Assembly (NCBI RefSeq): GCF_001562115.1 | Contig: NZ_CP013926.1 | Coordinates: 4,092,001-4,156,000 of the forward strand | Length of the DNA stretch: 64,000 bases | Origin: Alteromonas stellipolaris | GTDB taxonomy: Bacteria; Pseudomonadota; Gammaproteobacteria; Enterobacterales; Alteromonadaceae | Direction: 5' to 3' | Shown here: positions 8,634-17,132 of the stretch, in pieces | Layout of the letters: the number at the start of each line of letters is the position of its first letter | How positions within the stretch are numbered: the first letter of the stretch is position 1 | Program-made: the position numbers and the translations under genes | Notes under the pieces: generated by a model | The model's database searches: none | What the model saw: the letters and a program-made list of their open reading frames with translations, nothing else | What the model was told of the DNA's origin: nothing

Positions 8634-10229
8634 GTGATAGTTCTTGATTGCACACTACGTGATGGCGGTTATTATAATAGTTGGAATTTCCCTCAGCACG
8701 TGGTGGAACAATATCTACAGGCAATGGAAGCAGCTAACGTTAATATTGTCGAACTTGGTATGCGCTCTTTAAAAAACGAAGGTTTCAAAGGCGCTGCTGG
8801 CTTTACTACCGAGGATTATCTAGATACGTTGCCCATACCAACCTCACTAAAAGTTGGCGTGATGGTTAATGCATCTGAATTAGCTAGCGCACCCTCTCTA
8901 GAAGAAGCACTTGACTCACTTTTCCCTAAAGATGCTGACAAATCAAAAGTCGATTTAGTAAGAATTGCTTGTCATGTCCATGAATTTGAGCAAGCTTTGC
9001 CAGCGTGCGTGTGGCTAAAAGAAAGAGGGTTCTTAGTCGGGTTTAATTTAATGCAGGTTGCTGAACGCTCTCAAACTGAGGTTGAAGCGCTAGCATTGGC
9101 AGCTTCGAAATATGATATCGACGCTTTATACTTTGCCGATTCAATGGGGAGCATGGGACCTGAACAATGCAAAACTATCATCACATGGTTTAAAAAGCAT
9201 TGGAATGGCGCTATTGGTATTCATACGCACGACAATATGGGTAAAGCACTACAAAACACCCTTACGGCTATTGAAGAAGGCGTGACTTGGCTAGATGCTA
9301 CAGTTACGGGCATGGGACGCGGGCCTGGTAACGCAAGAACAGAAGAGCTTGTTATTGAGGTAGCTGCTTTACAGGGAAAAAATGTTAACTTAGTCCCGTT
9401 AATGGCTATTATTCGTTCATATTTCCAACCACTCAAAAACAAATGTGGCTGGGGCTCGAACCCATTTTATTTCCTCTCTGGAAAATATGGTATTCATCCG
9501 ACTTTTATTCAAGAAATGCTTAGCGATCCTCGGTACAGTGAAGAAGATATATTGGCCGCTATTGAGCATCTTAGGGTTGAGGGCGGCTCAAAGTTTAGTT
9601 TCAATACACTCGATGCCACTAGAAACTTCTTTAAAGAAAAAGGTAAAGGTGCGTGGTCTCCCAAAAGCCAAATCCTTGGAAAATCAGTTCTAATTCTTGG
9701 AGCGGGTCCAGGATTAAAGCAGCACACGTCGGCAATTCAATCATTTATTGAAAAGCACTCCCCTGTTGTTATTGCTATGAATGCTCAAAGCACGCTACCA
9801 GAAGAGTTGGTCGATTTGAGAATCGCTAGCCACCCAGTTCGCTTACTTGCTGATTGTCAGCATCACTTAGTGTTACCACAACCACTGATAACGCCTGCTT
9901 CGGCTTTACCTGATGATGTTACCGACTCACTCCAAGACAAAACTCTTTATGATTTTGCTTTGGAAGTTAGCGAAAACACTTTCACTATAGGTGAAACTTC
10001 AGCATCAATACCAAACTCTCTAGCTATAAGCTATGCACTAGCTGTTGCTGCTGCAGGATCTGCTAAACATGTTTATTTAGCTGGGTTTGATGGTTTCGGC
10101 TCAGGCGATAACAGAACGCAAGAAATGCAAAAAGTGTTAAATGCATTTATTGAACAGGTAAAGTTACCCATAACTTCAATTACCTATACCGAATACGATA
10201 TTCCATCGATCTCAGTTTATGGTGTCTAA
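8634..10229 (+). CDS. DRE-TIM aldolase fused to a C-terminal Rossmann-like domain
   Basis: The 531-residue protein has an N-terminal HMG-CoA-lyase / 4-hydroxy-2-oxovalerate-aldolase-type TIM barrel (about 1-280). It contains the DRE-type CTLRDGG motif at residues 6-12 and the metal-ligand pair in GIHTHDN near 197. After a helical linker, residues about 345-531 form a second domain starting LILGAGPGLKQH and later VYLAGFDGFG, resembling the MptE-like/DUF115 or GT42-type nucleotide-binding fold. The start is GTG with upstream AAAGGAAA. The next gene overlaps the end by 11 bp and encodes a CMP-Kdo-synthetase-like protein, pointing to pyruvate-dependent aldol formation of a ulosonic acid. The substrate is unknown. 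Confidence 0.8.
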   Translation: MIVLDCTLRDGGYYNSWNFPQHVVEQYLQAMEAANVNIVELGMRSLKNEGFKGAAGFTTEDYLDTLPIPTSLKVGVMVNASELASAPSLEEALDSLFPKDADKSKVDLVRIACHVHEFEQALPACVWLKERGFLVGFNLMQVAERSQTEVEALALAASKYDIDALYFADSMGSMGPEQCKTIITWFKKHWNGAIGIHTHDNMGKALQNTLTAIEEGVTWLDATVTGMGRGPGNARTEELVIEVAALQGKNVNLVPLMAIIRSYFQPLKNKCGWGSNPFYFLSGKYGIHPTFIQEMLSDPRYSEEDILAAIEHLRVEGGSKFSFNTLDATRNFFKEKGKGAWSPKSQILGKSVLILGAGPGLKQHTSAIQSFIEKHSPVVIAMNAQSTLPEELVDLRIASHPVRLLADCQHHLVLPQPLITPASALPDDVTDSLQDKTLYDFALEVSENTFTIGETSASIPNSLAISYALAVAAAGSAKHVYLAGFDGFGSGDNRTQEMQKVLNAFIEQVKLPITSITYTEYDIPSISVYGV

Positions 10230-10992
10230 TATGTCGCAGAGTGAAAGAGCTGTTGTGGTAATACCTGCTAGATTCGCTTCTAGCAGGTATCCTGGAAAGC
10301 CACTCGTGAAGCTTCTAGGCAAGCCAATGATATTGTGGGTCGCGGAACTCGCAGAAAAAGCTATTGGTCAAGAAAATGTGTACATCGCAACTGATGACGA
10401 GCGCATTAAGAATGTTGTCGAAGATGCGGGGTTTAATATAGTAATGACTGGTCCAGCGCTAACTGGAACAGATAGATTAGCCCAAGCTGCCGAACAAATT
10501 GACGCAGACATTTTTATTAATGTTCAAGGCGATGAGCCTCTAGCTGATCCTTCTGATATTATAAAAGTGTTAGACCAAAAACAAAGTTACCCTGAATTTG
10601 TTATCAATGGCTTTAGCTATCTAAACGATGATGAAGACCCTTCTAATATTAACATCCCCAAAGTTATTACTACTGAAGACGATAGATTAGTGTATATGTC
10701 TCGCGCGCCCATACCAGGTTTTAAAGACCAAGAAAACGCGCCTAAGAGGTATAAAAAGCAGGTTTGTATCTACGCTTTTAGTAAACACGAGTTAAGTGCT
10801 TTTGGGAGTTTTAGTAGGAAAAGTCTTTTAGAACAATCAGAAGATATAGAGATACTGAGGTTTCTTGAGTTCGGTAAAACCATAAAAATGATTGAGACCA
10901 AACCAGGAAGTTATGCAGTTGACGCACCTTCTGACGTTGAAATTGTTGAAGAAGCTATGAAATCTAGAGGGTTTAAAAATGAAACTCTCTGA
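10219..10992 (+). CDS. kdsB: 3-deoxy-manno-octulosonate cytidylyltransferase family protein (KdsB-like)
   Basis: This 257-residue protein has the CMP-Kdo synthetase signature: VVVIPARFASSRYPGKPL at about 8-25, ATDDERI near 56, GTDRLAQA, and FINVQGDEPL near 98. The family couples CTP to a 3-deoxy-ulosonic acid to give the CMP-activated donor. It overlaps the aldolase gene by 11 bp (a second ATG at 10231 is an alternative start) and the next gene by 14 bp, so translation is probably coupled. It may be specific to this capsule or EPS rather than being the housekeeping lipid-A-core enzyme. Confidence 0.88.
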   Translation: MVSNMSQSERAVVVIPARFASSRYPGKPLVKLLGKPMILWVAELAEKAIGQENVYIATDDERIKNVVEDAGFNIVMTGPALTGTDRLAQAAEQIDADIFINVQGDEPLADPSDIIKVLDQKQSYPEFVINGFSYLNDDEDPSNINIPKVITTEDDRLVYMSRAPIPGFKDQENAPKRYKKQVCIYAFSKHELSAFGSFSRKSLLEQSEDIEILRFLEFGKTIKMIETKPGSYAVDAPSDVEIVEEAMKSRGFKNETL

Positions 10993-11629
10993 TTATTCAA
11001 CTATCGCGTTTGATTGCGATGGTGTGATATTGAACTCAAATAAGGTAAAAACAAATGCTTTTTATGACGCTGCATTACCTTATGGTGAGAATAATGCTGA
11101 AAAGCTAAAAAAATATCATACACAAAATGGCGGAATCTCTCGATTTAAAAAATTTCGTTGGTTTGTAGACTTTTTTTTAGAGAGGTCTATTCGAAATGAA
11201 GCCTACGAGCAACTATTGACGCGTTATGCCGACATCGTTGAGAAAGGACTACTAAACTGCGAATTTAATGAAGACCTTTACGAATTAAAGAAACAGACAC
11301 AAAACGCAAATTGGTTGATAGTGTCTGGAGGCTCCCAGTCTGAATTGCGAGCATTATTCAAAAAACGTAATTTAGCTGATCTTTTTGAGGGTGGAATATA
11401 CGGAAGCCCTGATTCAAAAGAAGAAATTTTTGATAGAGAACTAGAGAAAAATAACATCAGCGTTCCTGCTTTATTTATAGGCGATAGTAAGTATGACTAC
11501 TTTTCTTCAAGTAAATACGGACTAGACTTTGTCTTTCTTAGTCAATGGACAGAAGTGGATGACTGGAAATCATTTTGTGAAGAGAACGGCATAAGCTATG
11601 TTGATTCTCTAAAATCGTTTAACCAGTAG
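10979..11629 (+). CDS. HAD-family hydrolase, probable sugar-acid phosphatase
   Basis: The 216-residue protein has HAD motifs in order: FDCDGVILNSN at about 11-21 (nucleophile and acid aspartates at 12 and 14), IVSGGSQSEL near 118 for motif II, and FIGDSKYDYF near 162 for motif IV. Its start overlaps the kdsB-like gene by 14 bp. In Kdo and nonulosonate pathways a HAD phosphatase removes phosphate from the acid before CMP activation, and that is the likely role here. The exact substrate is inferred from context only. It is the last plus-strand gene of the cluster. Confidence 0.8.
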   Translation: MKLSDYSTIAFDCDGVILNSNKVKTNAFYDAALPYGENNAEKLKKYHTQNGGISRFKKFRWFVDFFLERSIRNEAYEQLLTRYADIVEKGLLNCEFNEDLYELKKQTQNANWLIVSGGSQSELRALFKKRNLADLFEGGIYGSPDSKEEIFDRELEKNNISVPALFIGDSKYDYFSSSKYGLDFVFLSQWTEVDDWKSFCEENGISYVDSLKSFNQ

Positions 11630-11835
11630 ATATCTAATTAGAACAAGCCTCATTTTAAGGTGCTATACATTCAATATGGAATGATTAAAAACTTAGGAGT
11701 AAAACGAGGCGTAGTAGTGTGACTGCCAAGGGATAAGGGATACTGACGGTAGAAGTGTTTCCGTCCGGTAATGCCCAAATTCAATTTGGAAGTTAGCTGC
11801 GGCATGGGGTTCTCTTTTTGCTAAGGAGAACAACC

Positions 11836-12050
11836 ATGCAGCAACATTAACGAAGAGAAATGCAAGACTGGCTTAATTTATTTGAGCAACAAAGACAAAG
11901 CGGACTCACCGCTGTTGAATTTTGTCCAGCAGTAAATTAATGTTCATACGTATTGCACGACGCGACATCAGGCTTCACGAACAAATAGCTAGCTTTTCCA
12001 GTGAAGCGCGAAGTGATGAAAGTTGAGTCGTACACTGAGGTAATTGAAGT
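11836..12050 (+). pseudogene. Decayed IS66-family tnpA remnant
   Basis: A strong AAGGAG precedes ATG at 11836, but the frame stops after four codons. Reading on in the same frame gives WLNLFEQQRQSGLTAVEFC, the conserved N-terminus of small IS66-type TnpA proteins, then another stop. The neighbouring frame then shows a TRHQASRTNS-like stretch and, from about 12001, a further fragment in the first frame. The gene is therefore broken by stops and at least one frameshift. The upstream bases (about 11700-11835) may be element leader. I could not identify element ends or target duplications. It lies at the convergence point of the two polysaccharide transcription units. Confidence 0.65.
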
Positions 12051-12051
12051 A

Positions 12052-13023
12052 CTAGCGCTTAACAACGTCACCAAACAAAACTTCCCCCGTCCCTTTAACT
12101 ACGAAATCTACTTGAGTACCATCTTTAAGCTTTTTAGGGTAGACAAAACTAAACCCGATAAAGCCACTTCGATGGATATTTCTCTCGTTCGCGGTGCTTC
12201 TGTACTCACTTGCTAGAAGGTCAGCGATTTTCTTCTTACCTACACGTGCTTCTAACGCTACCGCAGACTGACTATCGTAATTGGCAGCCCAACCTTTCAT
12301 CATTTTCCCTTCATCACTTTTAGCCATGTTTGTTTTGCCGTAACGGATGAAAGAGCTATCAGACTCTACGGCTAATTTTTGACGTTCAAAACGAGTAAGT
12401 GCAAACTCATAGAGTTTAAAATCGTGCTCGTTATGCTTTTTAACTAAAGCGACTTCTTCTTCTGACAACTCATATCGAGATGACTTTTTTTCAGTATTCT
12501 TATTGATATCAAGCCCCTGAATATCAATAGAGTACATTTTATTAATGAGTGCCAATGATTCACTGTAACGTTCGGTTAGACCTATAAAGCCAATAGCATC
12601 AGGCCAAGTACCCTGAAAAGCCTTGTATTGAACATTTTTAAATCGTGGTTCATTTACAAATTCACTAAATGACTTCTTATAACGGTGATGCCGCGTAAAG
12701 TGCTCGTAATGAGAACGGACTTGCTGGAGAGGGTCTCGAACGAAGGTAACAGCATTTTTTGCAGGAATAAATGGAGCATACTTGGGATGATTCACATGCC
12801 CTGTAACAAACTTTGCTTTCTCCACTATGTTCATTCCAGACGCATACCTGTCACGCTTATCATACTCTAACGCTCTGATTTCTGGATTAGTTTCCTTCGC
12901 CTTGGGCCCATAATCATAAAAGACATGCTCTTTGCCAAAATACTGTTCGGCTGCAACGCGAAAACTAGAACCAGCTGTCTTGGATATATGAATAAAGAAT
13001 AATGGGTAATTAATTGCTTCCAT
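12052..13023 (-). CDS. Sulfotransferase family 2 protein with C-terminal accessory domain
   Basis: The 323-residue protein has a PAPS loop, IHISKTAGSSFR, at about 11-22 and a 3'-phosphate segment, VTFVRDPLQQVRSHYEHF, near residue 95. Residues up to about 215 form the sulfotransferase. The last 95 or so residues, with GWAANYD and later NIHRSGFIG, form an extra probable beta-sandwich. It probably sulfates the surface polysaccharide in the cytoplasm. The protein at 16148-17110 has the same architecture, so the two are paralogues. It is the last gene of the minus-strand unit and ends beside the IS66 remnant. Confidence 0.85.
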   Translation of the reverse strand: MEAINYPLFFIHISKTAGSSFRVAAEQYFGKEHVFYDYGPKAKETNPEIRALEYDKRDRYASGMNIVEKAKFVTGHVNHPKYAPFIPAKNAVTFVRDPLQQVRSHYEHFTRHHRYKKSFSEFVNEPRFKNVQYKAFQGTWPDAIGFIGLTERYSESLALINKMYSIDIQGLDINKNTEKKSSRYELSEEEVALVKKHNEHDFKLYEFALTRFERQKLAVESDSSFIRYGKTNMAKSDEGKMMKGWAANYDSQSAVALEARVGKKKIADLLASEYRSTANERNIHRSGFIGFSFVYPKKLKDGTQVDFVVKGTGEVLFGDVVKR

Positions 13024-13209
13024 TTTGTCCTATCTAATAGAAAAATTTCATGGGAAATTGAGGGTTAGCATTATACGCTGGGTTTCAGCGTTAACACGCG
13101 ACTTCAATTCTTATTCATGAATTAACTTTGCACTAAATTTTTACGCTTAAAATTCGTGAATGCTATCAAGCATCAAGAAGCTATCTGACTCAACAGCGCA
13201 TGTAAAGTA

Positions 13210-14982
13210 TCAAGGTGTTAAATAAAAAGACAACCAGTCACGTTCTTGAGAATTTAGACTATCTTGTTGGGGTTGCCGTAGCATTTCTGCGTTCCATTTT
13301 TCATATAAACCTCTGAGTTCTTGTGCTTTCTCAGGCATATCTGAAATTAAGTTGTTCGTACTTGACTCTTCAGAAGATAGCTCGAATAAAAACTCATAAT
13401 CTGAGCCCATTCTAAGATATTTATAATTCCCGAGCCGAACAGCGGACTGATTCCAAAATCTCCAGAAAAGAGGTCTCTCTGAAAGATAGTTTTTATTAAA
13501 GCCTTCTGTAGGGAAGATATCGACACCATCTAATTCAGATAATATATCTTCAGTCGCCCCCGCAACTTTTATTGCTGAGTAAAGAACATCCAAACTAATA
13601 ACTGGCTCTTCAATAACAGTATTGTTTTGCAATTTGTCTGGCCAATGTACGATAAAGGGTACTTTTATACCGCCGTCTGTCAGCATGCCTTTTTCGCCTA
13701 ACAAAGGGGTATTAAGCGACCCATTCCACGCCTCTTTTTTCTCACTGATAGGTGCATCGGTAAAATCAAGTCCGATTGGCGCGCCGTTATCACTAATAAA
13801 TGCGATAATCGTATTATCTAAAATTCCGTGTTCTTCAAGCTTTGAGACTATTTTGCCTACACCCGAGTCTACAGCGTACATCATTGCTAACGCATACCTG
13901 CGTCTATTCGATGTTTGCTGAGGGAATAAGGATAAGTAATCTTCTGTTGCCTCTAAAGGCACATGAGGGGCGTAGTGAGCTACGTGAAGATAAAACGGCT
14001 CATTGTGGTTAATGTCAATAAATTGGGATGCCGCATCTGAAATAACATCCAGCCTGTAGTCTGAATTGTTCACCCACCCTAGCTCTGTTGTATTTCCATG
14101 CAAATCGTAATTGGCCCAATAGCGATTTGCATAACCGAAATAGTTATATCTATAGCCCAAAGATGAAGGGTAATATTGCTCTTTCAATGAAGAGGGTAAT
14201 TTTCCTGGATTAAAATCTTCAATAGGAGTATCTGGAAAATTCTCCCTAAACCAAGGTTTTGAATTTTGGTCGATCTCAAGGTGCCATTTTCCGACTAACC
14301 CAGTGGTATAACCCAAATCTGAAAATCGATCACCCATTGTCACCACGTCTTTAGGTATTGGCGTGTACCTATTGTCATCTACCCCAAATCTTTGCTGATA
14401 CATGCCAGTAATCATTCCCGCGCGTGAGGGAGTGCACTGCGGAGCGGTAATATAGCCATTTGAAAATAGTACGCCGTTAGCAGCTAGCTTATCTATATTC
14501 GGAGTTTCTATATCGTTAACTATATTATGAGCCCCTACGTCGGCATACCCCTGATCATCGGTGAAGATAACAATGAAATTTGGTTTAGATGGAATAATTA
14601 AAGACTGCGCACTGACACTAAATTTACTGCCAGATTCGTCCACTAGTCTTGCTGTAATTGTAAAAGGAGTGCGTTTGCGTACTTGTGGAGCAATAAAACT
14701 AAATGTCTTGTCGCTTGTCTTTGACACATCTAGGGGAGCCCCAAGTGACGAACTCCACGATTCAAGTGTCACACTCTGATCGCTGCTCGTTTGGGAGGAG
14801 TTTAATGTTACAAATACTTTTACATCAGATGTAAATTCTTTGGGCAAGGCTATTGAATAAATGTTGCCTGTTTGATTTTTTCCCGAGGATGCACTCTGCG
14901 AAGACGAATGTGAATCGCCTCCACAGGAACATACACATAATAATGCTAAGAAAGACAAGCCCCACAGTTTTATCGCATCCAT
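13210..14982 (-). CDS. Sulfatase, lipoprotein (arylsulfatase family)
   Basis: The 590-residue protein starts with a signal peptide ending VCSC-GG, a probable lipidation site at Cys20. A beta-rich segment follows at about 40-130, then a sulfatase domain from FIVIFTDDQGYADVG at 136-150. The formylglycine motif CTPSR begins at Cys183, and GKWH lies at 231-234, so the active site looks intact. It would hydrolyse sulfate esters in the periplasm or at the outer membrane, and needs a maturase encoded elsewhere. A sulfatase between two sulfotransferases is notable: it could trim the cell's own polymer or scavenge sulfate from algal glycans. Confidence 0.9.
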   Translation of the reverse strand: MDAIKLWGLSFLALLCVCSCGGDSHSSSQSASSGKNQTGNIYSIALPKEFTSDVKVFVTLNSSQTSSDQSVTLESWSSSLGAPLDVSKTSDKTFSFIAPQVRKRTPFTITARLVDESGSKFSVSAQSLIIPSKPNFIVIFTDDQGYADVGAHNIVNDIETPNIDKLAANGVLFSNGYITAPQCTPSRAGMITGMYQQRFGVDDNRYTPIPKDVVTMGDRFSDLGYTTGLVGKWHLEIDQNSKPWFRENFPDTPIEDFNPGKLPSSLKEQYYPSSLGYRYNYFGYANRYWANYDLHGNTTELGWVNNSDYRLDVISDAASQFIDINHNEPFYLHVAHYAPHVPLEATEDYLSLFPQQTSNRRRYALAMMYAVDSGVGKIVSKLEEHGILDNTIIAFISDNGAPIGLDFTDAPISEKKEAWNGSLNTPLLGEKGMLTDGGIKVPFIVHWPDKLQNNTVIEEPVISLDVLYSAIKVAGATEDILSELDGVDIFPTEGFNKNYLSERPLFWRFWNQSAVRLGNYKYLRMGSDYEFLFELSSEESSTNNLISDMPEKAQELRGLYEKWNAEMLRQPQQDSLNSQERDWLSFYLTP

Positions 14983-15075
14983 ACTTTTATTCCAGATAAG
15001 GCTTAATCGCTATAAAGAAAAGTTAGACCATTATTGAACTGGCTCGAAACCATTGTCAATAAGGTAAAAAGTTTG

Positions 15076-16146
15076 CTACTTAGCTCTTACACCTCTATTA
15101 ACAAGCGCTTTTTGAATTTCTGACAGCGTCACTCTTTGAGTAACTCTTTTAATTAGCTCAAGATCTTCAGATGACGCATTTTCTATTATTTGCAAAACGA
15201 GCTCGAAGTTACTAGACACATAGTGCCTTCCTTTTTCGATAGCCCGCCGTAGAGCAGGTCGCTCTAGATTTTTATTCATGTAACTTTCGTATTTCTTAAG
15301 TGAAGAGCTCGAAAAATTTACACTTTGAAGGTGCGGAAATGGGCCATATCCATTTCGGTTACTTTTCAAAGAAGAAACTCCGTCACTTTTATGTATGATG
15401 TTTGGCCTTCCTCTAGCAAGTAGTGCTACATACTCTCGTTGGCTGCGGAACATCCGATGCATCACAAACCAAGAATCTATAGGCCTATTAAGAAAATCAT
15501 GCGACAAGAGCGCCCCAGTTTTTCCGTCTGATATAAATTTGTCTCCATTAGGCAAGACTCTTCTATACTTATCATCTCGAGGACCATGGGGAGTCAGGAA
15601 TGGCTTATTGACAGAAGTTGATATGAGGCTCTTAACATGGCGGGAGCGCGATACGTCAATCTGTTGATCTATCGCCCGAGTAAATGTTTCAGCCGATTCA
15701 CATTTATTTCCCCATTGGAAACTGATGACTTCTGGCCCATCTAGTGACTGAACCAAGCTTTTAATTTTCATACCTAAATCAGTTGGCACTAAAAATTCGT
15801 CTATGTCCAAAAATAAACAATGTGTGAATCCCTGACCTCTACTAGTCGCTAAAGCGTCTTGGTAAACTTTAGTTTGCGGGTTACCTTTGTAATTTTCAAA
15901 TAGATCATCTGCATTGACGAAATTAACTCGACTGTCTTTTTCAAATATTTTGATATAGTCGGGCGTATTGTCGCTACAGCGATTAAAGTGTATTTCGATC
16001 GCATCGACACCCAAATATAAGTGATGAAAAATCCATTCAGCTAAATATGCGGCTTCGTTTTTTGCTATTGCAACCAGCTTGATTTTTGAATCAGGAGAGC
16101 GTTTTAAAAGCGCATCTTTAATGTTATGTAATAGGTTAAAAAGCAT
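15076..16146 (-). CDS. Glycosyltransferase, GT92 / GT2-like
   Basis: This 356-residue protein begins its catalytic domain with KLVAIAKNEAAYLAEW at about 23-38, followed by HHLYLGVD and a FLDIDEFLVP metal-binding segment (Asp114, Asp116). That is the pattern of the GT92-like Glyco_tranf_2_4 family. A C-terminal helical segment follows. It ends one base before the start of the paired sulfotransferase region, so the two are adjacent in one operon. The sugar transferred is unknown. Confidence 0.8.
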   Translation of the reverse strand: MLFNLLHNIKDALLKRSPDSKIKLVAIAKNEAAYLAEWIFHHLYLGVDAIEIHFNRCSDNTPDYIKIFEKDSRVNFVNADDLFENYKGNPQTKVYQDALATSRGQGFTHCLFLDIDEFLVPTDLGMKIKSLVQSLDGPEVISFQWGNKCESAETFTRAIDQQIDVSRSRHVKSLISTSVNKPFLTPHGPRDDKYRRVLPNGDKFISDGKTGALLSHDFLNRPIDSWFVMHRMFRSQREYVALLARGRPNIIHKSDGVSSLKSNRNGYGPFPHLQSVNFSSSSLKKYESYMNKNLERPALRRAIEKGRHYVSSNFELVLQIIENASSEDLELIKRVTQRVTLSEIQKALVNRGVRAK

Positions 16147-16147
16147 A

Positions 16148-17110
16148 TCAGCTAACTACATCTTTAAACATTATTAACTGTGTTTGCTTTTCTCTGACTT
16201 TTACTACTTGTCCTTTTTCAAAGGTCGCTGGGTATTTATAAACTTTACCCACAAAGCCACTACGGTGAATATTCCGTTCCGCTCCCTGAGCTCTGTAATC
16301 TGATAATTTCAGCTCGTCTACGACTTCGTCGTCTAACAAGATATCTGCTTCTAGAGCCTCTTCTTGCTCATAGCAACAGCCCCACATATTAAGCTGCTTT
16401 CCTTTATCTTTAAGTGCCAAGTTCATTTCACCGAACCTAACCAATGGAAGGCCTTTGCTTAAAAGATCTTTATGCAAGTCAAATCGCTTCAATGCATAGT
16501 CATAAAGTGCAAAATCTTGAGGGTTCATTTTACGAATCAATGAAATTTCATCTTCACTGAACATATAGGCACCAGAGGGTTTTGCGGTGTTTTTATTTAT
16601 ATCTAATACTTTAATGTCAGTACTATAGTATTGATTAAACAGCGTAATTGATTCACTGTACCTTTCAGTTATACCAATAAACCCTATCGCATCGTTCCAC
16701 ACTCCATTAAGTGCTTTGGATTGCATATTAGCAAATCGGTTTTCTTTAATGAAATCTTTGAAACTGCCTTTATACCCGTGAAGTCTAGAGAAATGCTCAA
16801 AATGAGAGCGTATTTGTTGGGCAGGTTCTCGAACAAAAGTTACTACGCTCTTCGGCTGAAAAAATGGCGCATACTTGGGGTATATGACATGTCCAGACAA
16901 AAACTTAGCATTGTTCTTAATACACTTTGCAGCTAGATATCTATCCTTCAACTCATATTCATATTTTAATATATCGGGATGCGTTTCTTTTGACCCTTGT
17001 CCGTAGTCAAAATAAGTGGCGTCAGAGCCAAAATATTGCTCAGCTGCAACTCGAAAGCTAGAACCGGCGGTTTTAGGGATGTGTATAAAAAATAGGGGGA
17101 AATTGTTCAT
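16148..17110 (-). CDS. Sulfotransferase family 2 protein, paralogue of the 12052-13023 gene
   Basis: The 320-residue protein has IHIPKTAGSSFR at about 10-21, VVTFVREPAQQIRSHFEHF near residue 95, and the conserved GFIGITERYSES segment. Its C-terminal 95 or so residues again carry an extra domain with NIHRSGFVG. It can be aligned with the other minus-strand sulfotransferase along nearly its whole length, although the two have clearly diverged, so this is an old duplication. The stop lies 1 bp from the start of the GT92-like gene, implying co-transcription. The two may sulfate different positions or different sugars. Confidence 0.85.
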   Translation of the reverse strand: MNNFPLFFIHIPKTAGSSFRVAAEQYFGSDATYFDYGQGSKETHPDILKYEYELKDRYLAAKCIKNNAKFLSGHVIYPKYAPFFQPKSVVTFVREPAQQIRSHFEHFSRLHGYKGSFKDFIKENRFANMQSKALNGVWNDAIGFIGITERYSESITLFNQYYSTDIKVLDINKNTAKPSGAYMFSEDEISLIRKMNPQDFALYDYALKRFDLHKDLLSKGLPLVRFGEMNLALKDKGKQLNMWGCCYEQEEALEADILLDDEVVDELKLSDYRAQGAERNIHRSGFVGKVYKYPATFEKGQVVKVREKQTQLIMFKDVVS

Positions 17111-17132
17111 AATACTTCTAATTGTTCAGTGC

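Noticed and set aside
11741..11752. GACGGTAG resembling the ops/JUMPStart core GGCGGTAG
   Set aside because: It lies downstream of the plus-strand operon and before a dead transposase gene, with no long operon following on that strand; one mismatch to an 8-bp core is weak.
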